From Corynebacterium sp. p3-SID1056 (GTDB taxonomy: Bacteria; Actinomycetota; Actinomycetes; Mycobacteriales; Mycobacteriaceae), in NCBI RefSeq assembly GCF_025152525.1, contig NZ_JALXXL010000004.1:1-64000 (forward strand): 64,000 nt of DNA, written 5' to 3'. The notes under the pieces are model-generated. The model searched no databases. It saw only the letters and a list, made by a program, of their open reading frames with translations, and was not told where the DNA came from. The position numbers and the translations under genes are program-made. Below, one piece after another: positions 26,550 through 35,560 of this stretch (positions within the stretch are counted from its first letter, which is position 1; each line of letters opens with the position of its first letter).

Positions 26550-27812
26550 ATGTTCACTTCACTCCACCGAGCTCTGGGTCTATCCGCAGGTCCTATTACT
26601 GACGAGATGGTTACTCAAACCGTCACGAACAGCATCCCGGAGTCCGAGTCTCTGGACTTCAAACGTTCGCTGCCCCCAAAGGAGTCGCTCGTCCAATCAG
26701 ATGTGAAGAAGGACTTGGCGGCCATGGCCAATTATGGAGGTGGCGTGCTCGTCTACGGTGTGACGGACAATAACAGTCAGGCGGGCGATCGCTACGACAT
26801 CGGCGAAGTTGATGACAACTACATCCAGGCGTACAAGCGTGTTGCCTACAACCATGTCACGCCCCCACTCCACAACGTTGAGCTCATTCCCCTCGGTTCG
26901 GAGGACGGCCCAAGAGCCCTAGTGGTCGTAGTTCCGACAAGTCAGCAAGTTCCTCACATGCTCTTTGACAAGGACAGGAAGTTTCGTGTCCCGGTTCGCC
27001 ATGGGGCGGACACCGGCTGGCTTTCTGAGTCGGAGATTGCCCGTCTTTACCAGCAGCGGTTTGCAACATCCCGAAAACAGCGCGAGATGCTGTTGGACCT
27101 CTATGAACGGACCAACGACATGGCTGCATCAGATGGTTACTGGGCAGTAGCCGTCGCGCGGCCCGCCACGGAGACCGTGACGGACTCTATGGAGAGCCGG
27201 AATGTGACCCAATTTATGAACCGACTGGTGAATCAACGGGAAAATCTATTGGACTACTCTCGCCCCGAGACTCCGTTTGGTGCATACTTCCAAAACACCT
27301 ATCCACGCCGAGGGTTTCGTAGCTGGCGGTACGTCTCATTGGCGGACGAAACGAAGCGTCCGGAGTCGTACCTAGGTTTCCACGATGACGGCTCGGTATC
27401 CGCATTGGTGAGACTGCCGGTGACAGAGGAAAATGGAGTGGCGATTGCTGCGTTCTTTATCGAGGCGTTCGTGGCCGACTTTATGCTCGCCACCCGCGGC
27501 ATGAGTAAACGAAATGGCAGTGGCGCATATGATCTGAGGGTCGGGATTGAGTGGGAATGTAGTGAGCCGCTGCGCCTGCACAGGCCGCATGAGTTCGCTA
27601 CCTTCCCCCCACTGCCCGTGTCGAGATTTATTCCGGTTGACGCGACGGTCGATTTCTCGGATGACGGCGTCTTCTTCGATCATGTCGAGGCGATTGGTCA
27701 GGACTGTCTCAATCAGGCAGGCATTGTCTCGCTCAACGTCATCCCGCGTGGGCGCGAGCGCTTTGCCCAAGTTCTGGAGTGGTTCCCGGACCAGCTCAGT
27801 TCCGAGGAATAA
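26550..27812 (+). CDS. AlbA_2 (Schlafen-type) putative DNA-binding protein
   Basis: 420 aa. The N-terminal AlbA_2 domain (about 30-150) has ESESLDFKRSLPPKE and KKDLAAMANYGGGVLVYGV, followed by VVPTSQQVPHMLF and a Tyr/Arg-rich end (SEIARLYQQRF). These domains occur in bacterial Schlafen-like proteins, often in defence islands, where they bind or cut nucleic acid. The C-terminal 250 residues match no family I know and contain no ATPase or helicase motif. It lies between the ars genes and a type I restriction system, inside the repeat-flanked segment. Function unknown; a defence role is inference. Confidence 0.75.
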   Translation: MFTSLHRALGLSAGPITDEMVTQTVTNSIPESESLDFKRSLPPKESLVQSDVKKDLAAMANYGGGVLVYGVTDNNSQAGDRYDIGEVDDNYIQAYKRVAYNHVTPPLHNVELIPLGSEDGPRALVVVVPTSQQVPHMLFDKDRKFRVPVRHGADTGWLSESEIARLYQQRFATSRKQREMLLDLYERTNDMAASDGYWAVAVARPATETVTDSMESRNVTQFMNRLVNQRENLLDYSRPETPFGAYFQNTYPRRGFRSWRYVSLADETKRPESYLGFHDDGSVSALVRLPVTEENGVAIAAFFIEAFVADFMLATRGMSKRNGSGAYDLRVGIEWECSEPLRLHRPHEFATFPPLPVSRFIPVDATVDFSDDGVFFDHVEAIGQDCLNQAGIVSLNVIPRGRERFAQVLEWFPDQLSSEE

Positions 27813-27985
27813 TTAGTCAGCTAATACTTACACCTTGTGGGGTTGGTTGGCACTGCTCTTCGAATTAGCTGCGCAATTCCGGGAGCTTCAGGACGAGTTT
27901 TCTAGGCGTTGTACAAAGCCACGAGCGGTCCCCATCCATTCTTCGTGGCCTTCGTCCATAAGTGGCTTGTCGCCATTTGCCCGAG

Positions 27986-28270
27986 AGGTTACGAGGGGAT
28001 CTGAGCCGCTCATTGGCGCGGATGGACGGACCGTGTCTGTAACCGTCGACGGTGGGCAAGCACATGTGGTCACTCAGCCGAGAGACGGTGGGAAAGCCTC
28101 CGCGTGCATGCATTCCTCTTCGTTTGCAGATCCCCGCGTTGATGCGGAAGGGGACCGTCTTGCAAAGCTCAGCGAACTTACGCGCCGTGGGGCTTCAGGC
28201 GGGGCGTAGGTGATCCCGATGTCGATCTTTCCCTTTGGCGGATAAGGGCAATGGCCTCCTGGGCAACTCC
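27986..28270 (+). pseudogene. Direct repeat copy 2: broken 3' fragment of the lipoprotein gene
   Basis: About 285 bp matching 23759-24040. The copy lacks the first ~290 codons and has compensating indels (one base lost and four gained, near PRDGGKASACMHSS). It also has a TAT-to-TAG change that ends the frame at RRGASGG-A, eight or nine codons early. It cannot make the lipoprotein. The 170 bp between the AlbA_2 stop and this copy (27813-27985) shows no gene. hsdM begins 88 bp after the repeat. Confidence 0.85.
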
Positions 28271-28358
28271 GACTTACGCGTGTCCCGGGAACTTTTGCTC
28301 CCGTGCCGTTTACCGTGGATACATCACGCTTTACCTGCCTACAAGGAGGCACACCCGC

Positions 28359-30293
28359 ATGAGCACAGCGGAACTCAATCAATCCGTCGTGTGGAACACC
28401 GCAGACCGATTCTTGCGGTCCATTGTCGAACCGGAGGACTACGGCGACTACATCTTGCCGATGACGGTGCTGCGCCGTCTCGAATGTATCCTCGCGCCGA
28501 CAAAAGACGAGGTCCTCGACCTCGTCTGGGGTCTGAAAGAGGAGGGCGTGAGCGACGAGATGATTGACTGGGAGGTGCAGAACCGATTCGGTCTGTCCTT
28601 CTATAGCTCCTCGCGGCTCGACTTGACCACCATTGCGAAAACCGACGACCACGTCTACGAGGCACTCATGGACTATGTCGGCGCTTTTTCGGCCTCCGTG
28701 CGCGACGTCTGGGACGCCTTTGATTTCGCGGTGAAGATGAAAACGCTCGACACCGCGAACCGTCTGTGGCCGGTCGTGAAGCACTTTTCGACCATCGACA
28801 TGAGCATGGAGGCGCTGCCCGACGCCCAGATGGGCGACCTGTTCGAGCACGTCATGTATAAGGCGTTCAACACGAAGGGGAAGGCAGCGGGCGCTTTCTA
28901 CACCCCGCGTGACGCTATCCGTCTCATGGTGGACATCTTGTTCGCCTCCGATGACGTGGGGCTGACCTCCGACGGCGCCTCGCGTACCGTCTACGACCCC
29001 ACGGCGGGTACCGGCGGCATGTTGCTCGTCGCCGAGCGTGCGCTGAAAGAACTCAACCCCGACATCGAGGTTGTGCTCGCGGGCCAGGAACTTATGCCGA
29101 CCGGGTATGCGATTGGCAAGGCGGACCTGCTTATCCAGGGCGGTGAGCCGGACGCCATCCGCCACGGCGATACGCTGCTGACCGACCTCTACGAGGGCGA
29201 GCAGTTCGAGTACATCTTGTCCAACCCTCCGTTCGGCTCGGACTGGGAGGTGCAGCAGAAGTCGGTGAAAGAGCAGGCCAAGGTGCCCGGCTCGCGCTTT
29301 AGCCACGGCCTGCCGAGCAAGGACGACGGCCAAATGCTGTTCCTGTCTCACGTCGCGGCGAAACTCATGCCCGCGGGCGAAAATGGGTCTGGCGGCCGCG
29401 GCGCCGTGGTCTCCAACGGGTCGCCCTTGTTCACCGGCGGGCCCGGCTCCGGCCCCGACCAGATTCGCGCGTGGCTACTCGAAAACGACCTGGTAGACGC
29501 GATTATTCAACTCCCCACCAACATGTTCTACGGCACCGGGATTAGCACCTACGTCTGGATTCTCGACACGAACAAGGAGGAGCATCGCAAGGGCTTTGTG
29601 CAGTTAATCGACGCCTCCGAGTGTTGGTCTGTCCCGGACAAGGGCCTGGGCGATAAGCGCCGCGAGATGAAGGAGCCCGACCGTAAGCAGGTACTCCGGG
29701 CGTACGCGGCGTTCGAGGACTCCGCGATGTCGAGGGTGCTCGCGCCGAACGACCTGGGTTTCAGGGACGTGAAGGTGACCAAGCAGGCCCGGCTGCGCGT
29801 CGAGGTCACCCCGGAGACGGTGGCGACGGTGCTCGCGCACAAGTCCGCAGTCCCGGAGCACGCCGACGTCCTGGACGACGTGAAGAGCGTGGCGTTTAAC
29901 GACTTGCCAGAGGCGATGAAGGTGGCTGCGAAAACCTACGGGGTGAAAATGCCCGCCGGTGTTATCGACGCCGCGTTAAAGGCCGTCGGTGTGCCGGACG
30001 AGACCGCGGAACCCGCGGTGGACCGCAAGGGCAGCCCGGTGCTTGACCCGGCGTTTACGATGACCGAGCGTATCCCGCTGACCGAAGACGTCGACGAGCA
30101 CATGGCGCGCGAGGTCCTCCCATTCGCACCCGATGTGACCTGGGACGAGGCCGCGGCGAAGGTCGGCTACGAGATTCCGTTTAAGCGGGTGTTCTACACC
30201 CCGGAGCCGGTTCGTCCGTTGGAGGAGATTGACGCTGATGTGTCTGTGGTGATGGGGCGTCTGGCCGAGAAGTTTGCGGAGGTGCGGGAGTGA
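28359..30293 (+). CDS. hsdM: Type I restriction-modification system, DNA methyltransferase subunit
   Basis: 644 aa. It methylates adenine in the recognition site as part of an M2S or R2M2S complex. HsdM helical N-domain, then SAM-binding motif I in YDPTAGTGGMLLVAERAL (about 214-231) and catalytic motif IV as NPPFGSDW (about 290). The C-terminal ~180 residues form an extension with SYVHR-like helices for HsdS contact. Ribosome site AAGGAGG (28343-28349) lies nine bases before the ATG, which settles the start. It overlaps hsdS by four bases (GTGA). Confidence 0.95.
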   Translation: MSTAELNQSVVWNTADRFLRSIVEPEDYGDYILPMTVLRRLECILAPTKDEVLDLVWGLKEEGVSDEMIDWEVQNRFGLSFYSSSRLDLTTIAKTDDHVYEALMDYVGAFSASVRDVWDAFDFAVKMKTLDTANRLWPVVKHFSTIDMSMEALPDAQMGDLFEHVMYKAFNTKGKAAGAFYTPRDAIRLMVDILFASDDVGLTSDGASRTVYDPTAGTGGMLLVAERALKELNPDIEVVLAGQELMPTGYAIGKADLLIQGGEPDAIRHGDTLLTDLYEGEQFEYILSNPPFGSDWEVQQKSVKEQAKVPGSRFSHGLPSKDDGQMLFLSHVAAKLMPAGENGSGGRGAVVSNGSPLFTGGPGSGPDQIRAWLLENDLVDAIIQLPTNMFYGTGISTYVWILDTNKEEHRKGFVQLIDASECWSVPDKGLGDKRREMKEPDRKQVLRAYAAFEDSAMSRVLAPNDLGFRDVKVTKQARLRVEVTPETVATVLAHKSAVPEHADVLDDVKSVAFNDLPEAMKVAAKTYGVKMPAGVIDAALKAVGVPDETAEPAVDRKGSPVLDPAFTMTERIPLTEDVDEHMAREVLPFAPDVTWDEAAAKVGYEIPFKRVFYTPEPVRPLEEIDADVSVVMGRLAEKFAEVRE

Positions 30294-31483
30294 TCACCAG
30301 TTATCGAACCTGGGCGGGACGTGTCCCGTCTAGTTGGGGTGTAATTCCAGCCGGGGTCGGATTTTCCGAGTCAAAGGAACTCGCCAGACCAGACGACCCA
30401 CATCTCACCCCGTCGCAAAACTACGGCGTCGTGACGCAGGACGAGTACCGGGATATTACCGGTCATCAACTCGTGAAGAACACAAAGTCTGCCGCCAATA
30501 TGAAGCACGTCGAACCCGACGACTTCATCATCAGTATGGCGAGTCACCTGTCCGGGTTGGAACGAAGCCCGGTAGCAGGAAAGGTAAGCGGTGACTACCG
30601 TGTTCTGCGACCAAGTCCGTTGTACTCACCGGATTACTTGGGTCATTTAATGAAGTCGCGCGATGTTATTCAAAACCTAAGTCTCTTGACAACCGAGATT
30701 CGGGTGGGACAGAGAATTAGTTTTGACCGGTTCTCCCTTCTAGACCTACCGCTGCCACCGCTCGAAACCCAGCGCGCCATTGCGGACTACCTCGACCGCG
30801 AGACCGCCGAAATCGACGCCATGAGCGCCGACCTGGACGAGATGGAGGCGCTGCTCACGGAGCGGCGAAACGCGGGGTTCTCCCGCGCATTGAATCGGGC
30901 AAGAAACCTCGGGGTCGCTGTACCTAACGTTCGAGTGAAGTTCCTTTGTGGCATCGGTACTGGTTACGGCGACACCCAGGACGCAACGGAGGACGGTGAG
31001 TATCCCTTCTACGTAAGGTCGAACAACATTTTACGTTCGTCCGGTTGGGACATAGAGGGGCCAGCCGTGCTCACCGCCGGGGACGGTGCGGGTGTGGGAA
31101 AGGTATTCCACTATGCAGAGGGGAGGATGAAAGTCCATCAGCGTGTCTATGCACTTACCAACTTTAGAGGTGTCAATCCGCGCTATTTCTTTGAGGCATT
31201 TACCCGGATTTTTCCCGACACGGTGCTTTACGGGGGCGCGAGTTCTACCGTTGCGTCCCTCCGTATGCACATGCTGGCCGACCTAGAACTTCCACTTCCT
31301 CCGCTCGAAGAACAACTCCGCATTGCCGACGAGATTGACCGCGAGACCGCCGAGATTGACGCCATGCTCGCCGACATCACCGAACTGCGCGACCTGCTCG
31401 CCGAGCGCCGCACCGCCGTCATTGCTGCCGCCGTGACCGGCCAAATCGACGTCCCCACCACCCAGGAGACCAACAATGGTTAA
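30290..31483 (+). CDS. hsdS: Type I restriction-modification system, specificity subunit
   Basis: 397 aa with two target-recognition domains (about 5-155 and 205-345), each followed by a helical conserved region. The two spacers share near-identical segments: LPLPPLE and DRETAEIDAM at about 150-180 and again at 340-365, the usual internal repeats of HsdS. It sets the bipartite DNA sequence recognised. Starts with GTG inside the hsdM stop and ends eight bases inside hsdR. The recognition sequence cannot be predicted here. Confidence 0.93.
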   Translation: MITSYRTWAGRVPSSWGVIPAGVGFSESKELARPDDPHLTPSQNYGVVTQDEYRDITGHQLVKNTKSAANMKHVEPDDFIISMASHLSGLERSPVAGKVSGDYRVLRPSPLYSPDYLGHLMKSRDVIQNLSLLTTEIRVGQRISFDRFSLLDLPLPPLETQRAIADYLDRETAEIDAMSADLDEMEALLTERRNAGFSRALNRARNLGVAVPNVRVKFLCGIGTGYGDTQDATEDGEYPFYVRSNNILRSSGWDIEGPAVLTAGDGAGVGKVFHYAEGRMKVHQRVYALTNFRGVNPRYFFEAFTRIFPDTVLYGGASSTVASLRMHMLADLELPLPPLEEQLRIADEIDRETAEIDAMLADITELRDLLAERRTAVIAAAVTGQIDVPTTQETNNG

Positions 31484-34400
31484 GCCAAGTATCACCAGCG
31501 AACACGCGCACGAAACCGCCATCTGCAACGCGCTTTCCGAGCGCGGATGGACTTTCGAGGAGGACAAGAAGGACGACGGGTGGGACCGCAGGCTTGCGCT
31601 CTACCCAGCCGACGTCCTGGAATGGCTGTCCACCCAGTACCCGGACGAGTATGAAAAGGCAGTCCCGGCGGACGCGACCGAACCCAGCCGCCAGGTAGCC
31701 GAGCGCAAACTCCTGGAGTACATCGCAGACCGCCTCGAAACGAGGACTCGCAAGGACCCGCAGACGGGACGAACCCTTGGCGGGCTGCTCGGCACCCTGC
31801 GCGAGGGCCTCAAGTACGCCCAGGTGGGAGCGCGCTCCGCGTCCTTCGGCCCAATGGTGGCGTTCCCACCGGCGAACCCGCTGGTGAAAACAGCGACTGA
31901 ACGAGCCGAGAAGAATATCCTGCGTGTGCTCCGCCAGGTTCACTTCGACCCAAAGACGAACGAGACCGTCGACCTCGTGCTCACGGTCAACGGTATCCCG
32001 GTCGTCACGATGGAACTGAAAACCGACCACACCCAGTCGGTCGCCCAGGCGCGCAAGCAGTACCGCGAGGACCGTATCCCCAGCACCGCGCGCCGTCTCC
32101 TGCTACCGGGGCGGTGCCTGGTCCACTTCGCCGTCTCCAACGCGGAAGTCTACATGACCACCGCACTCAAGGGCGCAGACACCTACTTCCTGCCGTTCAA
32201 CCGCGGCGTCGACGGCGGCGCGGGAAACCCGCCGATTCCGGGCAAGTCGGAGACCTCCTACCTGTGGGAGGACGTGCTGGAGCGCGAAGCCTTCCTGCGC
32301 ATTTTGCGCGACTTTGCCGTGTGGGAGCCTGACGCAACACCGAAGCGGGGAACGCCTGGCGGCAAACTCATCTTCCCGCGATACCACCAACTCCGCGCTG
32401 TCGAGCGCGTCACCAGGGACGTGACGCAGCGGGGACCCGGTGGGCGTTACCTTATCGAGCACTCCGCGGGCTCCGGCAAGACCAAAACCATCGCGTGGCT
32501 CGCTCACCGACTTATCCGGCATGTGGGACCCGACGGCGAGAAAACGTTTGACTCGGTCATCGTGATTACCGACCGCACGGCGCTCGATACCAATATCCGC
32601 CAGGACATGCAGATGATGGACGCCTCGCTGGGGCTGGTGGTCTCGGTCGGCGAGAACTCCGGGGCCAAGTCACCGCAACTGCGCAAGGCCATTGAGGACG
32701 GCGACCACATCGTTACCTGCACGTTGCAGACGTTCCCGCATGTGCTGAAACTGCTCGACGAAACCGACGAACTCGCTGGGCGTCGGTGGTGCGTTATTGC
32801 AGACGAGGCCCACTCCTCCCAGACCGGGTCGAGCGCGTCCGCGCTGCGCGAACTGCTCACGGACGTCGAACTTGACGAGGACGAGGAGTACACAGCCGAC
32901 GACCTTTTGGAACTGCGGCAGGAGGCCATAGCGGTCGCGGCGAACCTCACGTTCATCGCGCTCACGGCCACCCCCAAGGGCAAGACGCTGCGCCTGTTCG
33001 GTACCGAAACCCCGGACGGGCATTACGTGGCGTTCGATACCTACCCGATGGGGCAGGCCATTCAGGAGGGGTTCATTCTCGACGTGCTCGGCAACTACTC
33101 GACCTACCAGATGTGGGCCGAGGTGCGCGACGAGTTGGGACGAACCGAGGAGGTGGACCAGTCGGCAGCAGTGACCGACATGGTGCGCTTCGTCCGGCTC
33201 CACCCAACCTCGATTGCGCAAAAGGTGGAGGTGGTCATCGAGCACTTCCGCCGCAATGTTGCGCACCATCTCGGCGGGGAGGCCCGCGCGATGGTCGTGA
33301 CCTCCTCGCGCAAGGCCGCGGTGCGGTGGTCCGACGAGATGAACAAGTACATCGCGGCCCGGGGATACGACTTCCGCTCGCTGGTGGCGTTCTCTGACGC
33401 GGTGCGCGTCGACGAGGATTCCGAACCGGTCACCGAGGTCCAACTCAACGGGGTCTCGGACGTTGAGCAGGCGTTTAAGAACGATGATTTCGACTACCGC
33501 GTCATCATTGTGGCGAATAAGTTCCAGACCGGTTTCAACGAGCCGAGGCTGTGCGCGATGTACGTGGACAAGCAACTCTCCGGTGTCACCACCGTGCAAA
33601 CGCTTTCACGTCTCAACCGCATTTTCCCTGGTAAACCCACGCCGATGGTGGTTGATTTTGTCAACGACCCGGACTTAATCGTCAAGGACTTCCGGCGCTA
33701 CTACGAGGGCGCGGAGATTGACACCGACATCGACCCGAACTCCCTTCACACGCTTGGGGACGAACTCGACACCGCCGGGTTCTACACGCCCGACGAGATG
33801 GAGAAGGTCGCCCAGGCGTACATGGCGGGGTCTGATTCGGAGGCGTTGCGCGGTGCCGCCGGTGACATCATCAAACGATGGCGCACGCGGCGCGACTCCG
33901 GAAAGGAGGGACGTGAGGCCGCGCGGGACTTCAAGGCCAACGCGGAGAAGTACCGGCACGCCTACGAGTTCCTAAGCCAGATTGTCGCGTACGCCGACGC
34001 GGAGGTATCCAAGCGCGCCATGCTCGCGGCGGTGTTGGAGCGCAATCTCCACTTATCCGAACACGACGACGAGGACGAGGACTTCATCACCGGAATCTCG
34101 CTCGCCGGTGTGGCGATTACCCAGGGCGAGACGGAGGTTGACCGTTCGCTTACCGAGGGCGGCGGCGAGGCGTTGAAAGTACCGACGTTCGAGGTCGCAC
34201 TCGGTGGGGACTCGACCCCGCTGCGTGCGGCGTTCGACGAGGCGGTGGAGAAGGTCAACGACATCTTTTCGTTGGCCGGTGTCGATGTGACCTCTGGCGA
34301 GACTGCGCAGATGATTGTCGCGGCGTGGGGCACGTTGTCGGAGCAGACGGAGGCCCGAAAACTGGGACGGACCAACAACAAGGAACAGTTGAAGCGGTCC

Positions 34401-34565
34401 AAAAAGTTCCAGGGTGAGGCGACGCGGGCGATTTTCTCCGGTATCGAGGAGCGCAAGCAGCGCGACGCGCTGCTTTCGAGCGACCGTGACGTGCTGCGCG
34501 GGGTCATCGGTGCGTTGGCGGAACTCATGGCGGCGGCGAAGGAGATGGGGGAGTTGGACGAGTAG
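31476..34565 (+). CDS. hsdR: Type I restriction-modification system, restriction (endonuclease/translocase) subunit
   Basis: 1029 aa. N-terminal nuclease domain of PD-(D/E)xK type (DLVLTVNGIPVVTMELKTDH, about 167-186). The SF2 motor has Walker A HSAGSGKTKTIAW (about 330), ADEAHSSQTG, ALTATPKGKTL and QTLSRLNR. The C-terminal helical region is rich in Asp/Glu. Full length, with all motifs present, so the system appears functional. It translocates DNA and cuts unmethylated DNA. A small hairpin (CCTGCA/TGCAGG, near 34620-34645) follows the stop but has no T run. Confidence 0.95.
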   Translation: MVKPSITSEHAHETAICNALSERGWTFEEDKKDDGWDRRLALYPADVLEWLSTQYPDEYEKAVPADATEPSRQVAERKLLEYIADRLETRTRKDPQTGRTLGGLLGTLREGLKYAQVGARSASFGPMVAFPPANPLVKTATERAEKNILRVLRQVHFDPKTNETVDLVLTVNGIPVVTMELKTDHTQSVAQARKQYREDRIPSTARRLLLPGRCLVHFAVSNAEVYMTTALKGADTYFLPFNRGVDGGAGNPPIPGKSETSYLWEDVLEREAFLRILRDFAVWEPDATPKRGTPGGKLIFPRYHQLRAVERVTRDVTQRGPGGRYLIEHSAGSGKTKTIAWLAHRLIRHVGPDGEKTFDSVIVITDRTALDTNIRQDMQMMDASLGLVVSVGENSGAKSPQLRKAIEDGDHIVTCTLQTFPHVLKLLDETDELAGRRWCVIADEAHSSQTGSSASALRELLTDVELDEDEEYTADDLLELRQEAIAVAANLTFIALTATPKGKTLRLFGTETPDGHYVAFDTYPMGQAIQEGFILDVLGNYSTYQMWAEVRDELGRTEEVDQSAAVTDMVRFVRLHPTSIAQKVEVVIEHFRRNVAHHLGGEARAMVVTSSRKAAVRWSDEMNKYIAARGYDFRSLVAFSDAVRVDEDSEPVTEVQLNGVSDVEQAFKNDDFDYRVIIVANKFQTGFNEPRLCAMYVDKQLSGVTTVQTLSRLNRIFPGKPTPMVVDFVNDPDLIVKDFRRYYEGAEIDTDIDPNSLHTLGDELDTAGFYTPDEMEKVAQAYMAGSDSEALRGAAGDIIKRWRTRRDSGKEGREAARDFKANAEKYRHAYEFLSQIVAYADAEVSKRAMLAAVLERNLHLSEHDDEDEDFITGISLAGVAITQGETEVDRSLTEGGGEALKVPTFEVALGGDSTPLRAAFDEAVEKVNDIFSLAGVDVTSGETAQMIVAAWGTLSEQTEARKLGRTNNKEQLKRSKKFQGEATRAIFSGIEERKQRDALLSSDRDVLRGVIGALAELMAAAKEMGELDE

Positions 34566-35062
34566 CCATGAGTCCGCGGCACGCAGACTCGTGCATCTAA
34601 AGATAAAGACGAAGCAGACCTGCAAGCCTTGCGATTCGTGCAGGTAAAGGATCCGTTTGTTGGGAATTTGAAAAGTTTCCCCGGGGCTTCACGGATCCTC
34701 ATGACTGACCAGTTAAATGGAGTTCGAAGCTACATCCAGCCCGGTTAACGACCGATTGCCACCACCCTCAATTACACAATATCCGTTAATTCGCCGTGTT
34801 AGGGGTTCGTGCTGCTGCCGCTGTGACGCACTTGTTACGGCCTGTATGGTGACCTCCACTTTCTTGACGCTGCCTTAAGTGATCACTAGCTCGTGGCACA
34901 CAAAAGAGCGTGCGGCGATTTTGTGGGTAGAGGGCACCTCGGGGGATAGTGGTGGGACACCCGTCGCGGCTGCCGCTTGCACGGTGATGCGATCACGGGA
35001 AAGGCTCCTCCGCTGGCAACTTGATCATCATTGTGGGCTGCCTGGGGTGTGCGTGGTTTGTT
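34566..35062. other. 497-bp gap after hsdR, no gene called
   Basis: Base composition falls to more AT-rich values than the flanks. Short open frames occur (the longest plus-strand one at 34879-35130) but have no ribosome site and no recognisable product. It may hold the transcription end of hsdR and remnants of transferred DNA. Confidence 0.4.
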
Positions 35063-35557
35063 CTAGCAGAGGTCAATCCGAGTTTGTACTGGTTCTGGTG
35101 GCGGTAGTGGTGGAGGCTCTGCAACAGTAATGTGGTCTATCCCTTGAGCATTCTTTATGAGTTGGGCGTCGTGGGTGTACAAGAAATCGCACTCTGCTTC
35201 AACAGCCGAAGCCAGGATTGTTGCATCTGGTGGCTTCAGTAGATAGCGATTGCAATAGTCCTGAGCCCGCAACATCACTCTTCGGTTCACTTCAACCCAG
35301 AGTGCACCGCAGCTATCGAAATACTCTTTAGCCGAGTCGATGTAACGGTTGCTTACAGGAGCTATGTTAGATCCGTTACGCATGGAGGGGGTCCCGACGG
35401 TTTCGATACCTACAAAAGTGGGGAGAACTAATTGAACATCAGGGCTGTTTAGAACTGCCTGTGTGCGATCGTTCAAATCGTCATCCTGATCCAGAAAAAT
35501 GCTCACCAGTAAGTTAGTGTCGACAGCGACGCGTAAGACGGGTTTGTTTGACAGCAT
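35063..35557 (-). CDS. PIN-domain protein (putative ribonuclease)
   Basis: 164 aa. The acidic residues of a PIN nuclease are present: Asp13 (RVAVDTNLLVS), Glu52 (GIETVG), Asp111 (LKPPDATILASA) and Asp130 (YTHDAQL). C-terminal tail proline-rich (EPPPLPPPEP). PIN proteins cut RNA with Mg2+ or Mn2+ and often act as VapC-type toxins, but this one is longer than the usual ~130 aa. It starts three bases after the stop of a 266-aa gene on the same strand, which takes the place normally held by an antitoxin. Toxin function is inference. Confidence 0.8.
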   Translation of the reverse strand: MLSNKPVLRVAVDTNLLVSIFLDQDDDLNDRTQAVLNSPDVQLVLPTFVGIETVGTPSMRNGSNIAPVSNRYIDSAKEYFDSCGALWVEVNRRVMLRAQDYCNRYLLKPPDATILASAVEAECDFLYTHDAQLIKNAQGIDHITVAEPPPLPPPEPVQTRIDLC

Positions 35558-35560
35558 CTC

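Noticed and set aside
28251..28358. Extended N-terminus for HsdM
   Set aside because: The AAGGAGG ribosome site at 28343-28349 marks the inner ATG, and the extension lies partly in the duplicated repeat.
30755..31375. Internal repeats in hsdS as a phase-variation device
   Set aside because: They are the normal conserved spacers of two-domain HsdS; no silent partner cassette or invertase is nearby.
34879..35130. 83-codon plus-strand frame after hsdR
   Set aside because: No Shine-Dalgarno or recognisable motif, and it runs into the 3' end of the PIN gene on the other strand.
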